From Prevotella conceptionensis 9403948 (GTDB taxonomy: Bacteria; Bacteroidota; Bacteroidia; Bacteroidales; Bacteroidaceae): a stretch of 48,737 nt of DNA. The position numbers were made by a program, and so were the translations under genes. The stretch covers positions 92,786 through 141,522 of the forward strand of contig NZ_HE999452.1 in assembly GCF_000312305.1 (NCBI RefSeq), given 5' to 3'. A model generated the notes under the pieces. That model searched no databases and was not told where the DNA came from. It was given only the letters and a program-made list of their open reading frames with translations. This document shows, piece by piece, positions 26,372 through 35,936 of the stretch. Position 1 is the first letter of the stretch; every line of letters begins with the position of its first letter.

Positions 26372-27393
26372 TGGATAAGATTAATGCGATAATCTCAGGC
26401 GTCGCCGGTTACGTGCCCGACTATGTCCTCAACAACGAGGAGCTGTCGCGCATTGTCGATACCAACGACGAATGGATTACTACGCGTACTGGTATCAAGG
26501 AGCGCCGCATCCTCACGGAAGAAGGGCTCGGTACTTCTTATCTGGCCCGTAAGGCCGCCAAACTTCTGATGAAGAAGACGGGCGTTGATCCCGACAGCAT
26601 CGATGCGGTTATCGTTGCCACCACCACTCCCGACTACATCCACCCCTCCACAGCATCTATCGTGCTGGGTAAGCTGGGCTTGAAAAATGCTTTCGCATTC
26701 GACTTCTCGGCTGCCTGCTGCGGGTTTATGTACGCTTTTGATGTGGCTTGCAACATGATACAAAGCGGACGCCATAAGCGCATCATCGTTATCGGTGCCG
26801 ATAAGATGTCGGCCATCACCGATTATAAGGATCGCGCTACCTGTCCGCTCTTTGGCGACGGGGCTGGTGCTGTGATGGTGGAAGGAACTACGGAAGAAAA
26901 CGTGGGCTTGGTAGACTCGCTGTTCTTGGCCGACGGAAAGGGCTTGCCTTTCCTTCATGTTAAGGCCGGCGGTTCGGTTTGTCCGTCTTCGCAGTTCACC
27001 GTAGACCACCGCTTACACTACACTTATCAGGAAGGCCGCACCGTTTATCGCTATGCGGTTTCGGCAATGGGCGACGATTGTACCAAGCTGATTGAACGCA
27101 ATGGACTAACACCCAACGATATTAACTACCTTGTGCCGCATCAGGCCAACCTCCGTATTATCGAGGCGGTGGGTAAACGTATCGGTGTGCAGCCCGAACA
27201 GGTGCTGGTAAACATCCAACGCTACGGAAACACCAGTGCGGCATGTATGCCCTTGGTGCTTTGGGATTTTGAAAAACAATTGAAGAAGGGCGACAACCTT
27301 ATCTTTACTGGCTTTGGAGCTGGTTTCGTTCATGGCGCATCTTACTACAAGTGGGCCTACGACGGTGCCGAAATGGCCGAACAAGGAAAGTAA
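26371..27393 (+). CDS. fabH: Beta-ketoacyl-ACP synthase III (FabH)
   Basis: This 340-residue enzyme carries out the first condensation of fatty-acid synthesis, joining an acyl-CoA primer to malonyl-ACP. The catalytic triad is present: Cys116 in FSAACCGF, His257 in VPHQANLRI and Asn287 in YGNTSAAC. A conserved FGDGAGAVMV lies at 161-170, and a trailing GFGAGFVHGA close to the end. Length is normal. It is translationally coupled to rpmF by overlap and followed by a terminator before era. In Bacteroidota FabH often takes branched primers, which cannot be told from the sequence. Confidence 0.96.
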   Translation: MDKINAIISGVAGYVPDYVLNNEELSRIVDTNDEWITTRTGIKERRILTEEGLGTSYLARKAAKLLMKKTGVDPDSIDAVIVATTTPDYIHPSTASIVLGKLGLKNAFAFDFSAACCGFMYAFDVACNMIQSGRHKRIIVIGADKMSAITDYKDRATCPLFGDGAGAVMVEGTTEENVGLVDSLFLADGKGLPFLHVKAGGSVCPSSQFTVDHRLHYTYQEGRTVYRYAVSAMGDDCTKLIERNGLTPNDINYLVPHQANLRIIEAVGKRIGVQPEQVLVNIQRYGNTSAACMPLVLWDFEKQLKKGDNLIFTGFGAGFVHGASYYKWAYDGAEMAEQGK

Positions 27394-27435
27394 AAGCGGC
27401 ACGTTTGCCCCAACTTTAATTGAATAATAACAAAG

Positions 27436-27471
27436 AAGACGCATCCTTAATTTCTTAAGATGCGTCTTTTT
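27436..27471 (+). terminator. Intrinsic terminator after fabH
   Basis: AAGACGCATCCTT pairs with AAGATGCGTCTT (one bulged C) and is followed by TTTTT. It closes the yceD-rpmF-fabH operon. Confidence 0.85.
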
Positions 27472-27518
27472 GAGCTTTATCCAAGCTCTAAACAAACACC
27501 TTTATCACAGCAACAAAC

Positions 27519-28400
27519 ATGCACAAAGCAGGATTTGTAAACATCGTTGGCAACCCCAATGTGGGCAAAAGCACGCTGATGAACCAGCTTGTGGGCGAGC
27601 GTATCTCCATAGCCACCTTCAAGGCGCAAACCACGCGGCACAGAATAATGGGCATTGTGAACACCCCTGAGATGCAAATCGTGTTCTCGGACACGCCCGG
27701 TGTGCTCAAACCCAACTACAAGTTGCAAGAGTCGATGCTGGCTTTCTCGGTGTCGGCACTTAGCGATGCAGACGTGTTGCTGTATGTTACCGACGTGGTG
27801 GAAGACCCAGAGAAGAATGCCGACTTCTTGGAGAAGGTGCGGGGCATGAAGATTCCCGTGTTGCTGCTCATCAATAAGATTGACGAGAGCGACCAAAAAA
27901 CTCTCGGCGACATCGTGGAACGCTGGCACGCGCTGTTGCCCAAGGCCGAAATATTACCCATTTCGGCCAAAAACAAGTTCGGCACCGACCTCCTTCTGCG
28001 CCGAATACAAGAGCTGTTGCCCGAATCGCCGCCCTATTTCGACAAAGATCAGCTTACCGATAAGCCTGCGCGTTTCTTCGTCAGCGAGATAATTCGCGAG
28101 AAAATACTGCTCTACTACGATAAGGAAATACCCTATTCGGTGGAGGTTAAGGTAGAGCGATTTAAGGAAACAGAAAAGAAAATACACATCAACGCCGTTA
28201 TCTACGTTGAGCGCGAAAGTCAAAAAGGCATCGTTATTGGGCATCAGGGCGTGGCGTTGAAGAAGGTTTCTTCGGAGGCACGAAAAACGTTGGAAAGGTT
28301 TTTCGACAAAGAGGTGTACCTCGAAACCTTCGTGAAAGTTGATAAAGACTGGCGAAGCTCGAAGAAAGAACTCGACAGTTTTGGCTATAACCCCGAATAA
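27519..28400 (+). CDS. era: GTPase Era
   Basis: This 293-residue GTPase assists 16S rRNA maturation and 30S assembly. The GTPase motifs are G1 GNPNVGKS (11-18), G3 DTPG (58-61) and G4 NKID (119-122). The C-terminal KH domain reads KGIVIGHQGVALKKVSSEAR followed by FVKVDKDWRSS. Length is standard. It follows a terminator and is separated from der by 86 nt, so it probably has its own promoter in the 48-nt gap after the fabH terminator, although no clear box is seen there. Confidence 0.96.
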   Translation: MHKAGFVNIVGNPNVGKSTLMNQLVGERISIATFKAQTTRHRIMGIVNTPEMQIVFSDTPGVLKPNYKLQESMLAFSVSALSDADVLLYVTDVVEDPEKNADFLEKVRGMKIPVLLLINKIDESDQKTLGDIVERWHALLPKAEILPISAKNKFGTDLLLRRIQELLPESPPYFDKDQLTDKPARFFVSEIIREKILLYYDKEIPYSVEVKVERFKETEKKIHINAVIYVERESQKGIVIGHQGVALKKVSSEARKTLERFFDKEVYLETFVKVDKDWRSSKKELDSFGYNPE

Positions 28401-28486
28401 GACGTTTCTCGTGAGCCACGTGTAAGCCGAATTTGGCCGCGCATGTCACGCTAACACGCTTTTTCGACGATTAAGAATTTACATTT

Positions 28487-29800
28487 ATGGCAAACTTAGT
28501 AGCTATCGTGGGACGTCCCAATGTGGGCAAGTCCACCTTATTTAATAGACTTACAAAAACCCGTAGCGCTATCGTGAGCGATACCGCTGGCACCACGCGC
28601 GACCGTCAATACGGCAAGTGCGACTGGGCTGGGCGCGAGTTCTCGGTTGTAGATACGGGCGGATGGGTGGTCAATTCGGACGACATCTTCGAAGATGCCA
28701 TTCGCCGACAAGTGCTCGTGGCTACCGAAGAGGCCGACTTGGTGCTGTTCCTCGTAGACGTGAACACGGGCGTAACCGACCTCGATGAGGATGTGGCGCA
28801 GATACTCAGGCGTACCAAGGTGCCCGTGGTGTTGGTGGTGAACAAGGCCGACAACAACGAGCAGATTTACGAAGCCCCCGTGTTTTATTCGTTGGGTCTG
28901 GGCGACCCCTTCCCCATTAGCGCATCAACAGGTAGTGGAACGGGCGACTTGCTCGATGCTGTTGTTGAGCAACTAAAACCTGGCGACAACGATAATGTTG
29001 AAGACGGCATACCTCGTTTCGCCGTGGTGGGCAGGCCTAACGCAGGCAAAAGCAGCATCATCAACGCCTTTATAGGCGAGGACCGCAACATCGTTACCGA
29101 AATTGCAGGTACAACACGCGACAGCATTTATACGCGTTTCGATAAGTTTGGCTTCGACTTCTACCTTGTAGATACGGCCGGAATACGCCGAAAAAACAAG
29201 GTAACCGAAGATTTGGAGTTTTATAGCGTAATGCGTTCGATACGTGCCATCGAGCATAGCGACGTTTGTATTCTGATGATTGATGCCACGCGCGGCATCG
29301 AATCGCAGGACATGAACATCTTCCAGCTTATTCAGAAAAACCAAAAGTCGCTTGTTGTGGTGGTTAACAAGTGGGATTTGGTGCCAGATAAAGACCAAAA
29401 GGTGATAAAGACTTTCGAGAATGCCATTCGCGAACGCATGGCTCCCTTTGTGGATTTCCCCATCATTTTCGCCTCGGCGCTTACCAAGCAGCGCATCTTT
29501 AAGGTGCTAGAGACGGCCAAACAGGTATATCTTAACCGCAAGGCACGCGTGGGAACGTCGAAACTTAACGAAGTGATGCTTCCCCTTATCGAGGCTTATC
29601 CGCCCCCATCCACTAAGGGTAAGTACATCAAAATTAAGTATTGCACGCAGTTGCCCAACACGCAGATACCCTCGTTTGTGTTCTACGCCAACCTGCCACA
29701 GTACGTAAAGGAGAACTATCGCCGCTTTTTGGAAAACAAGATACGCGAAAATTGGAACATGCACGGCTGCCCAATTAACGTGTTTATCAGACAAAAATAA
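28487..29800 (+). CDS. der: Ribosome-biogenesis GTPase Der (EngA)
   Basis: This 437-residue protein has two tandem GTPase domains, the signature of Der, which is needed for 50S assembly. Domain 1: GRPNVGKS (9-16), DTGG (57-60), NKAD (119-122). Domain 2: GRPNAGKS (182-189), DTAG (229-232), NKWD (294-297). A C-terminal KH-like domain follows ([20 protein letters not shown]). The era-der pair on one strand is common in Bacteroidota. A hairpin follows the stop. Confidence 0.96.
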   Translation: MANLVAIVGRPNVGKSTLFNRLTKTRSAIVSDTAGTTRDRQYGKCDWAGREFSVVDTGGWVVNSDDIFEDAIRRQVLVATEEADLVLFLVDVNTGVTDLDEDVAQILRRTKVPVVLVVNKADNNEQIYEAPVFYSLGLGDPFPISASTGSGTGDLLDAVVEQLKPGDNDNVEDGIPRFAVVGRPNAGKSSIINAFIGEDRNIVTEIAGTTRDSIYTRFDKFGFDFYLVDTAGIRRKNKVTEDLEFYSVMRSIRAIEHSDVCILMIDATRGIESQDMNIFQLIQKNQKSLVVVVNKWDLVPDKDQKVIKTFENAIRERMAPFVDFPIIFASALTKQRIFKVLETAKQVYLNRKARVGTSKLNEVMLPLIEAYPPPSTKGKYIKIKYCTQLPNTQIPSFVFYANLPQYVKENYRRFLENKIRENWNMHGCPINVFIRQK

Positions 29801-29803
29801 GGT

Positions 29804-29835
29804 GTTGGGGATACGGCTTAGGCTTGTATCCCCAA
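29804..29835 (+). terminator. Hairpin after der
   Basis: GTTGGGGATAC (29804-29814) pairs perfectly with GTATCCCCAAC (29825-29835) around a 10-nt loop, starting 4 nt after the der stop. The following T content is low. The rest of the 329-bp gap to 30130 shows no gene or repeat. Confidence 0.7.
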
Positions 29836-30129
29836 CTTGTGTTATGCTTTGGCCATGCCGTTTGCCGTTGTTTCTCGCGCACAAGGCAGCAGGGCATTGC
29901 ATAAAACTCCGTTATATCCCAACAACATAACTTGCTTATTACCTTAAACCAACTCCCAGCAAAGGCCAAGCCCGATACGGTTTTGCTTTTTCCGAGCTAG
30001 GTTTCATCAACAACTAAGCCCTGTTAGCTGGCAGAAAACTTCTGTCTGCAATTAAACTTTTGGGCCTGTTTCTAGTCTATTATGAAGGTGTTTAAATACA
30101 CGCAAATATAAATAATGACCATTTAGTAT

Positions 30130-30930
30130 ATGAGAAAAATTTGTTTGAAAATCCACAAGTGGCTAGCGTTGCCCCTTGGAGTGTTTATGGCAATTCTATG
30201 TTTCACGGGCTTTCTGCTACTGGTGATAAAAGATATTTCCCCACTTTTGGGCATGGAAGAGGGCGTTGAACCTTTCTATAAGGCCGTTAAGCAGTTGCAT
30301 CGCTGGCTCTTTATGGTGCCAAACAATCCCCACGGCGGACTTTCGGTTGGCCGAGTAATTATGGCCGTATCGTCTATGTGCATGGCGCTTGTGTTGTTAA
30401 CGGGCGTTGTTGTTTGGTGGCCCAAGAGCAAAAAGATGCTGAAAAGCCGTTTAAAGGTGAGCACTAACAAAGGCTTTCGCCGATTTGTGTATGATACGCA
30501 CGTGTCCTTAGGCATCTATGCCTTTGTGTTTCTGTTCCTCATGGCCATTACGGGTCCTGTGTTTTCGTTCGGTTGGTACAGGCAAGGCATGTCGAAACTC
30601 TTCGGACAGAACGCCGAGAAGATGGAAACGAAGATGCCAAAAGGGGATGGAAAGCAGGCTGCAACAAAGCAAAATGCCTTTGCTCACGATAATACAGACC
30701 GCGTGAAGGAGCACGCACAGCGACAAGAGGGTGGGGCTCCCGAAACAAAAAAAGACGGTAGCGGCAAGAAACCTGGTGGTAAAAAGCTTTTCAAGTCGTT
30801 GCACACAGGCAAATGGGCTGGTTGGTTTTCACGGGTTCTTTATGCGATTGCCGCACTCGTTGGCGGTTTCCTGCCTATCAGTGGCTACTATTTGTGGTGG
30901 AAGAAAAGGCAAGGAAAGCGCACTAAGTGA
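30130..30930 (+). CDS. PepSY-associated transmembrane protein (PiuB/iron-reductase-like)
   Basis: This 266-residue inner-membrane protein has four predicted helices (about 13-33, 78-97, 128-150 and 236-258). Histidines on helices (IHKWL near residue 9, QLHRWLF near 56, YDTHVSLG near 124, SLHTGKWAGWF near 225) are the kind that bind haem in this family. The pattern matches short PepSY-associated membrane proteins in Bacteroidota, often linked to siderophore or haem iron reduction. Residues about 165-220 are a lysine-, glutamine- and glycine-rich loop, probably disordered. No siderophore receptor is adjacent, but the haem operon lies in the same window. Gene context gives no further hint. Confidence 0.75.
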   Translation: MRKICLKIHKWLALPLGVFMAILCFTGFLLLVIKDISPLLGMEEGVEPFYKAVKQLHRWLFMVPNNPHGGLSVGRVIMAVSSMCMALVLLTGVVVWWPKSKKMLKSRLKVSTNKGFRRFVYDTHVSLGIYAFVFLFLMAITGPVFSFGWYRQGMSKLFGQNAEKMETKMPKGDGKQAATKQNAFAHDNTDRVKEHAQRQEGGAPETKKDGSGKKPGGKKLFKSLHTGKWAGWFSRVLYAIAALVGGFLPISGYYLWWKKRQGKRTK

Positions 30931-31430
30931 TAAGAATGATGCGGCGGATGTGCGTTCTGTTGATAGAATCATCCTTATAAAGCACCAGCTCTAACGGATG
31001 TGAGGGGGTAATGGGCAATGTCAAAATCTCCCGATCTGCGACCAGTAAGCAACAAGTTACTGGCAGAAAAGAAAAAGAACGTAGTGGTCTTTTGTGCGCA
31101 TCGCCTTTCAAATGCTTACTTTTGCATTCGTAATGTACAAGGGGGGTAGAAGTTTTTAATCCTGTGTTACCTTTCATTTCTATTATTGTCCGCTAAAACT
31201 TTTATATCCATTCCGCATGCTATAAAGTTTTAGCGGACACCTATATTATAGAATTAAGCTTCGTGGGGAAGTGTTATGTTTAAATCAAAATAGGCCATTA
31301 GTGGTTATCTTTCAAGCTCTCTATTCTAACCTGTTTTGTTAAAATCGGGTATAGATATTTTGTAAAACATATCTTCTTCAGCCAATCCTTAGATATGCAC
31401 CAAAATGAAGAATGAGCTTGCAGTTGGCCA
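30931..31430. other. Intergenic stretch with a large inverted repeat
   Basis: GTCCGCTAAAACTTTTAT (31188-31205) and ATAAAGTTTTAGCGGAC (31222-31238) form a 17-bp inverted repeat with one extra T and a 16-nt spacer. Nothing beside it looks like a gene. It could be two insertion-sequence ends left back to back or a small hairpin element. A TACTTTTG box (about 31117-31124) has no gene behind it. Confidence 0.5.
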
Positions 31431-32144
31431 TCATGAAGTCACAATAGCCGTTCTATTCTTCATATAGTCGTCTAATTTATACTTCTCCATTTCAACAATT
31501 CTGTAAATAAACACTTCATTGTTGATTACATATAAAATGGTATTCATGCCTTCTAATTCTGGGCAGAACAACAGATACTTCGGACGTTTACGCATTATTT
31601 TCCTAAAAACTTTTGGTGCATTCCTTCCAAGACGTCTTGAAAAAGTTCTATAACGAGAATCTAAACCACTATATTCTCCATCATCACAATATACGTATAA
31701 ACGTCCTTTACATCTTTTGTCGAAATAAAAAAGATTAAAGGCCAACCTGCTCGTATCTACTTGCAATGTCTGTTTATCTTTTAGTTTTAAATTCAAAACG
31801 TAGAGAGGCGTTCCTGCTCTCACTTCATTTGCAATTTTTTTAACTTCTTGATCATTCCAAGTTTTATCGTCTTTGAAATATCTTAAGTATATACTGTCGG
31901 CTATATGCTGCTTTTGAACAACATCTGAGCTGTCAACACCCGAGCTACATATATCCACAAATGATTTGAATGTTTCTTCATGTTCTTTTTCTAACGATTT
32001 AGAATAAGACAAGACGATATTATCAATGAAAGAAGTGGAATCGAGCGCGCTGTAAGCACGTTCGATCTGTTCAATTAATGTCTGAGCATTTGAAATGCAG
32101 AAAATCAGACTGTTCATGATGAAAATCAAATATACCCTTTTCAT
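31431..32144 (-). CDS. Secreted protein of unknown function
   Basis: This 237-residue protein starts at the ATG giving a signal peptide (MKRVYLIFIMNSLIFCISNA, then Q); an in-frame start 33 nt earlier adds a non-signal extension. The mature part is mixed and charged, with tracts such as SLEKEHEETFKSFVDICSS and KVFRKIMRKRPKYLLFCPEL and a C-terminal hydrophobic stretch MNTILYVINNEVFIYRIVEM. I do not recognise a family. It lies downstream of the lipoprotein gene at 32194 on the same strand (49-nt gap), so the two may form an operon. Codon use seems AT-rich relative to the housekeeping genes, consistent with accessory DNA. Confidence 0.65.
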   Translation of the reverse strand: MKRVYLIFIMNSLIFCISNAQTLIEQIERAYSALDSTSFIDNIVLSYSKSLEKEHEETFKSFVDICSSGVDSSDVVQKQHIADSIYLRYFKDDKTWNDQEVKKIANEVRAGTPLYVLNLKLKDKQTLQVDTSRLAFNLFYFDKRCKGRLYVYCDDGEYSGLDSRYRTFSRRLGRNAPKVFRKIMRKRPKYLLFCPELEGMNTILYVINNEVFIYRIVEMEKYKLDDYMKNRTAIVTS

Positions 32145-32193
32145 ATTTACTTTAATCCATTTAGTATATAAAGCCACCAGCTTTTATCAAGCA

Positions 32194-32823
32194 TCAATGA
32201 CTAAAGAACGGAATGTACTCATACTCTGTTTTGCGTCTGAACCAGATAAGCAATGGCTTGCCATCCTCTCCGATAATTGTTGGGGTATCTATCAATACAC
32301 AAAATCCCTTCTTCCTTGCCTGTTTCCCCCTAAAATGCCAACGCAGCCTTATCGCTCCGCTTGTCTTTATGCCCTGCACGATTGCAGTAGAGTCTAGCTT
32401 TGTTATGTCTTGTTTGTGAACCATATCTAGACGTTCTATCATTGTGGGAGTCATCATGTGCCCCTCGTTATCCGTAAAGCGAATGCTTTGTGGATAAATC
32501 GTACATGGCTGGTTCATATAAAGCGTTGCTGCCACTATCAACTTTGATTCTTCTTTTGCCCAAAACTGAAGGCATGTGGGGAAAGCAAAGGGAAAAAATA
32601 TTGGCCCCACGGTAATTGCAGAAGTACCTGGCCCTCTCACATTAAGCATAATCGTGTCTGGCGTAACATCATAAGTGTAAGTTATGCCACCTTCTGAACA
32701 AGGTTTCAACTTCTTCCATCCATCCGTCTCCGTTATGTAATATGTAGTACGGAATATGCCTGCACACGAAGTAATGCATAGGCAAATGAGAACTGAAAAT
32801 ATAAATCCAAGTAGCAGTTTCAT
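32194..32823 (-). CDS. Lipoprotein of unknown function
   Basis: This 209-residue protein has a lipoprotein signal (MKLLLGFIFSVLICLCITSC, lipobox ITSC, Cys20). The mature region is beta-rich, including GGITYTYDVTPDTIMLNVRG and IRFTDNEGHMMTPTMIERLD, and has no recognised family. It is the first of two minus-strand genes, with a 49-nt gap to the second. Directly upstream lies an IS5-type remnant whose left end starts 13 nt before the start codon, so its native promoter may have been displaced. Confidence 0.62.
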   Translation of the reverse strand: MKLLLGFIFSVLICLCITSCAGIFRTTYYITETDGWKKLKPCSEGGITYTYDVTPDTIMLNVRGPGTSAITVGPIFFPFAFPTCLQFWAKEESKLIVAATLYMNQPCTIYPQSIRFTDNEGHMMTPTMIERLDMVHKQDITKLDSTAIVQGIKTSGAIRLRWHFRGKQARKKGFCVLIDTPTIIGEDGKPLLIWFRRKTEYEYIPFFSH

Positions 32824-32836
32824 ATCTAGAAGTCGT

Positions 32837-33245
32837 CGAAGTCGTCTTGACTTTTAATGTTTTATAAATTGAGAGGAGTTTATTATCTTTGTGCTGTAAA
32901 ACCAAGATAAACACTCCTCTCATGTACGAAGTACTGGACAAAGATACAATAAAATCTGAGATCTTGCCATATTTGTATGTGGCAAAACGTGGGTATGTCT
33001 CAAAAAGTGACCTGGTGGAAGTCATTCAATGCCTTCTCTATAAGCTGAAGATAGGTTGCTAAAGGCACATGATACCTGTTTCGTCCATCTACGGAGGGAT
33101 AGTCCTACACGGCAAAACCGTGTATGCGCATTTGTACTTAATCGATTTGATACGATGCTGTCTTGCTGGAAGGCATGAACTATATCGCATTCATAGTATT
33201 CTTTTCAAGAGAATAAGAAAGAGAGAAAAGTAAAGATGACTTCGT
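32837..33245 (+). mobile_element. IS5-type element, internally deleted, both ends present
   Basis: The ends are CGAAGTCGTCTTGACTTTT (32837-32855) and AAAAGTAAAGATGACTTCG (33227-33245), inverted repeats that match at 16 of 19 positions. Inside, a start at 32922 reads MYEVLDKDTIKSEILPYLYV and KRGYVSKSDLVEVIQCLLYK. An internal stop follows (GC then TAA where relatives have Gln). The middle of the transposase is missing: the sequence jumps from KTVYAH to RFDTMLSCWK and AFIVFF. The result is a nonautonomous derivative of about 409 bp. Confidence 0.78.
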
Positions 33246-33335
33246 TAACTTGTCATCTCGTCAACTATTAAAGGTGAGAAGGCCGACAAAGAGAGCAACC
33301 GAGTTCGCCCTAAACGGCCATACGCCCCAGACCCG
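33246..33335. other. Gap with octamer repeats
   Basis: The tract ACTTGTCATCTCGTCAAC (33258-33275) carries the ACAAGTTA/ACGAGTTG octamers in inverse orientation. No gene is seen. Confidence 0.4.
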
Positions 33336-35933
33336 CTATAAAAAGAACTTTATGCCGGCTATAACATATCCTGGCAATCTGTTTTCGGTGACAACTTCGT
33401 TATAATCGTTTCTGGATGCTATTCGCAGCCGGCGGTAGTCTCGGGTGTGAAGCATATTGTTCCCCTCAATAGACAAAGCCCAGCGTTTGAACGTGAACAT
33501 TGCTGTCAACCCCATGTCGAAGTTGCGAAATTCGTTCTGCCCCGAATGGTCAAGCGTGTATGATAGTGGCAAACTCAGTTCGAAGCGTTCCTTTCTGATA
33601 GCCATTGGCTTTACGTACAACACATGTTCGGCATAGTTTATATGATTGTTGCTAATGCCAATCTTGCTTTGTTGCAAGTTAAGTTTATAGCCCACCTCTA
33701 TGTTAAGCAACGACTTAAATTTGGTAGCCAAAGCGAAAGTGCCATCAAATGTGGAAGAACGATTGTTGCTAAACATGTGTTGATAACTGTTTTGGTACAG
33801 AGAGTTGGACATTGTAGATTTGAAGGTCAGAACCAATGGTATGCGAAATCCCTTTTTGATGTTGAAATAGGCATATTGCGTGCAGCGGTCACGGTCTGCC
33901 TTTAATAATCTTGCCCTAACTCCGCGCCCGTCATTGTGATAGTCAAAGATGTAGGGTTCGTCTGTAAATGAGCATCCAAGGCTCGCGACGAACGTAAAGT
34001 CGTTAAGGATGTCGAAATAGTTCACGCCCAATTGCAACTTGTCTTTTCTGTGAAGGATGTTGTGTTGCTCCTCGAAAGCGGTGTATTGCCGATAGTCATC
34101 AATCATCAAGCCACGCATGAACACGGCATTGTCCGCTTCATAGCCACTGCTGTAAGTGAGCGAAATGGAGTTGGTGGAACTAAATGCCAGTTCGATGTTG
34201 GCAACAGGCAACAATAACAGCCTGTTGTTTTCAAAGCGATTGTTAACGCTTGCCAACGTCAGCCCGCCATTCAGTCGCAACAGTCCGCTCTTCTTTGAGA
34301 AAGAGATGTTGTAATTGTACACATTGGTCGTTAGGAATTGTTTGGCAACATCAAATGTGTCAACGGATGCCGATGCCGATGCTATGTTACGGATGAGGTT
34401 CCACCCGCCCGCCATGTTCATCTGCCATGCCCGAGATAGCCTATGCACCCATGATGAGGACAAAAAGGCATTTATTAAAGTCTGCTTCTGTTTTTGGGCA
34501 ACATCGTAAACCGTTAAATCGTACAGCGTGTTGGCCGACTCTACATTCAGTTGCCGGCGGCTATTGCGATAGTCAAATTCCCCACTGACGGACAATAGGT
34601 CTTTGTTGTTCCAGTTCTTTACAACAGACATCCGTTGACTGAAATTCCACTCATGCACCTTGCTCTCACAGTTGTAATTGCTTATGTGCCTATTGCTTGT
34701 CTGCGGCATGGCCGTTATTGTGGTGCGGCTGTCAAAGGCAGCATTGCCTGGCAGCATGCATTTAAGGTTCAAGCCCAGATGATGGAAACCTCGCCTTGCT
34801 GCTGATGTTTCGGAAAACGTTTCTGTTCGGCCTGTTTCCATGTAGGTTCTCCGGTTGTCGTACTTACCATAGCTTTGGTCGAAATTAAATAGGTAATAGG
34901 CGTTTACTTTCAGTCGCTCGCTCGGGTTCCAGGCAATGTTTGAAGAGAGAAGCGCATTACGCCTTTTATATGAATTGATATCGTTCGTCAGAAACGATGG
35001 AAGGCCAGCACCAGTGTCTATCACTCGGTTTTGTCCGCCAAACGAGCGGGCATAATCATTAACGCTCCCCAAAAGTTTAATATAGTCAATGAGCGTCATA
35101 AACGCTTCACCCGTGTTGAAGTATTTTACATTGAAGCCCATCATGGCTTTGCTCCCAAACGAATATGCGTTAACTGTGGCCCGATAGTTTCTCGGCCATC
35201 CTCCTTGTAATTCGGCATTACCCGTGATGCGCCCTCGGTGAAGTGAGTCTATCTTAACATTCAGGGCATTTGCCTTGTGGGTGTTAAATCCGCTAAGAAG
35301 GGAGAACTCGCTGTAATTCTTCTGTAACTGGATTCCATCCACAATTTTGGCCGGCAGGTTATTGGTAATTTGCTCGTTCTTATCGCCAAAAAAGTCCTGC
35401 CCATCTATTAGAATTTTCTTAACCGCTTCCCCATTAACCGTTACTTGCCCTTTCTCATCAACGTCCATTCCAGGCAACTTGGCCAGAATATCCTTAAGCA
35501 CTTTCTCGTTTCCAGTGGTGTATTTCCCGATGTTATAGTCGATGGTGTCTCCACTCACCTTGATTCCAGGAGCACGCCCCGTAACGACTATCGTTTCGAG
35601 CATTTTGCTGTTAGGCTCCAACTTAACTAAAACACCATTTGTTTCTTCGCGCGTGGTTCGCGCGGTCTTGCTCTTGAAACCAATACCCGATACCTTTATG
35701 AGCAGCTCTGTTGATGAAGAAGTTGCTTCCACTAAGAAAGAGCCATCATCAGATGTAATGGCATAACCCAAAAGCGCACTATCTGGGAGAGCATAGACCA
35801 TCACATTAGCAAATGGCACGGGCGAGCCATCTGCCGAACTTACGACGGTCCCCCTTAGCTTGACATCGTTAGCCAAGCACCGTAAGGCAGCAAGCAGCAT
35901 CAACAATATGGAAACCAGGCCTTTCTTCTTCAT
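33336..35933 (-). CDS. Large outer-membrane beta-barrel protein (TonB-receptor-like, carboxypeptidase-regulatory domain)
   Basis: This 865-residue protein has a signal peptide (1-21). A carboxypeptidase-regulatory-like domain follows at about 23-108 (VKLRGTVVSSADGSPVPFAN). A plug-like region (LETIVVTGRAPGIKVSGDTI, LPGMDVDEKGQVTVNGE, VKKILIDGQDFFG) comes next, with a long barrel to the end. This is the PF14905-type outer-membrane barrel family, related to but distinct from true SusC transporters. It starts 3 nt after the stop of the GLPGLI gene upstream on the same strand, so they are co-translated. In Bacteroidota such barrels often sit beside GLPGLI proteins and small secreted peptides; a role in peptide or ligand passage across the outer membrane is inferred. 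Confidence 0.82.
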   Translation of the reverse strand: MKKKGLVSILLMLLAALRCLANDVKLRGTVVSSADGSPVPFANVMVYALPDSALLGYAITSDDGSFLVEATSSSTELLIKVSGIGFKSKTARTTREETNGVLVKLEPNSKMLETIVVTGRAPGIKVSGDTIDYNIGKYTTGNEKVLKDILAKLPGMDVDEKGQVTVNGEAVKKILIDGQDFFGDKNEQITNNLPAKIVDGIQLQKNYSEFSLLSGFNTHKANALNVKIDSLHRGRITGNAELQGGWPRNYRATVNAYSFGSKAMMGFNVKYFNTGEAFMTLIDYIKLLGSVNDYARSFGGQNRVIDTGAGLPSFLTNDINSYKRRNALLSSNIAWNPSERLKVNAYYLFNFDQSYGKYDNRRTYMETGRTETFSETSAARRGFHHLGLNLKCMLPGNAAFDSRTTITAMPQTSNRHISNYNCESKVHEWNFSQRMSVVKNWNNKDLLSVSGEFDYRNSRRQLNVESANTLYDLTVYDVAQKQKQTLINAFLSSSWVHRLSRAWQMNMAGGWNLIRNIASASASVDTFDVAKQFLTTNVYNYNISFSKKSGLLRLNGGLTLASVNNRFENNRLLLLPVANIELAFSSTNSISLTYSSGYEADNAVFMRGLMIDDYRQYTAFEEQHNILHRKDKLQLGVNYFDILNDFTFVASLGCSFTDEPYIFDYHNDGRGVRARLLKADRDRCTQYAYFNIKKGFRIPLVLTFKSTMSNSLYQNSYQHMFSNNRSSTFDGTFALATKFKSLLNIEVGYKLNLQQSKIGISNNHINYAEHVLYVKPMAIRKERFELSLPLSYTLDHSGQNEFRNFDMGLTAMFTFKRWALSIEGNNMLHTRDYRRLRIASRNDYNEVVTENRLPGYVIAGIKFFL

Positions 35934-35936
35934 CGC

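Noticed and set aside
26395..27009. Long minus-strand ORF opposite fabH
   Set aside because: It is a shadow of the well-supported fabH gene, with no start context or recognisable protein.
27477..27929. Minus-strand ORF of 150 codons opposite era
   Set aside because: It is antisense to a fully supported GTPase gene and crosses its start region.
30923..31177. Minus-strand ORF of 84 codons after the PepSY gene
   Set aside because: It overlaps the end of the PepSY gene, shows no domain, signal or promoter, and has unremarkable composition.
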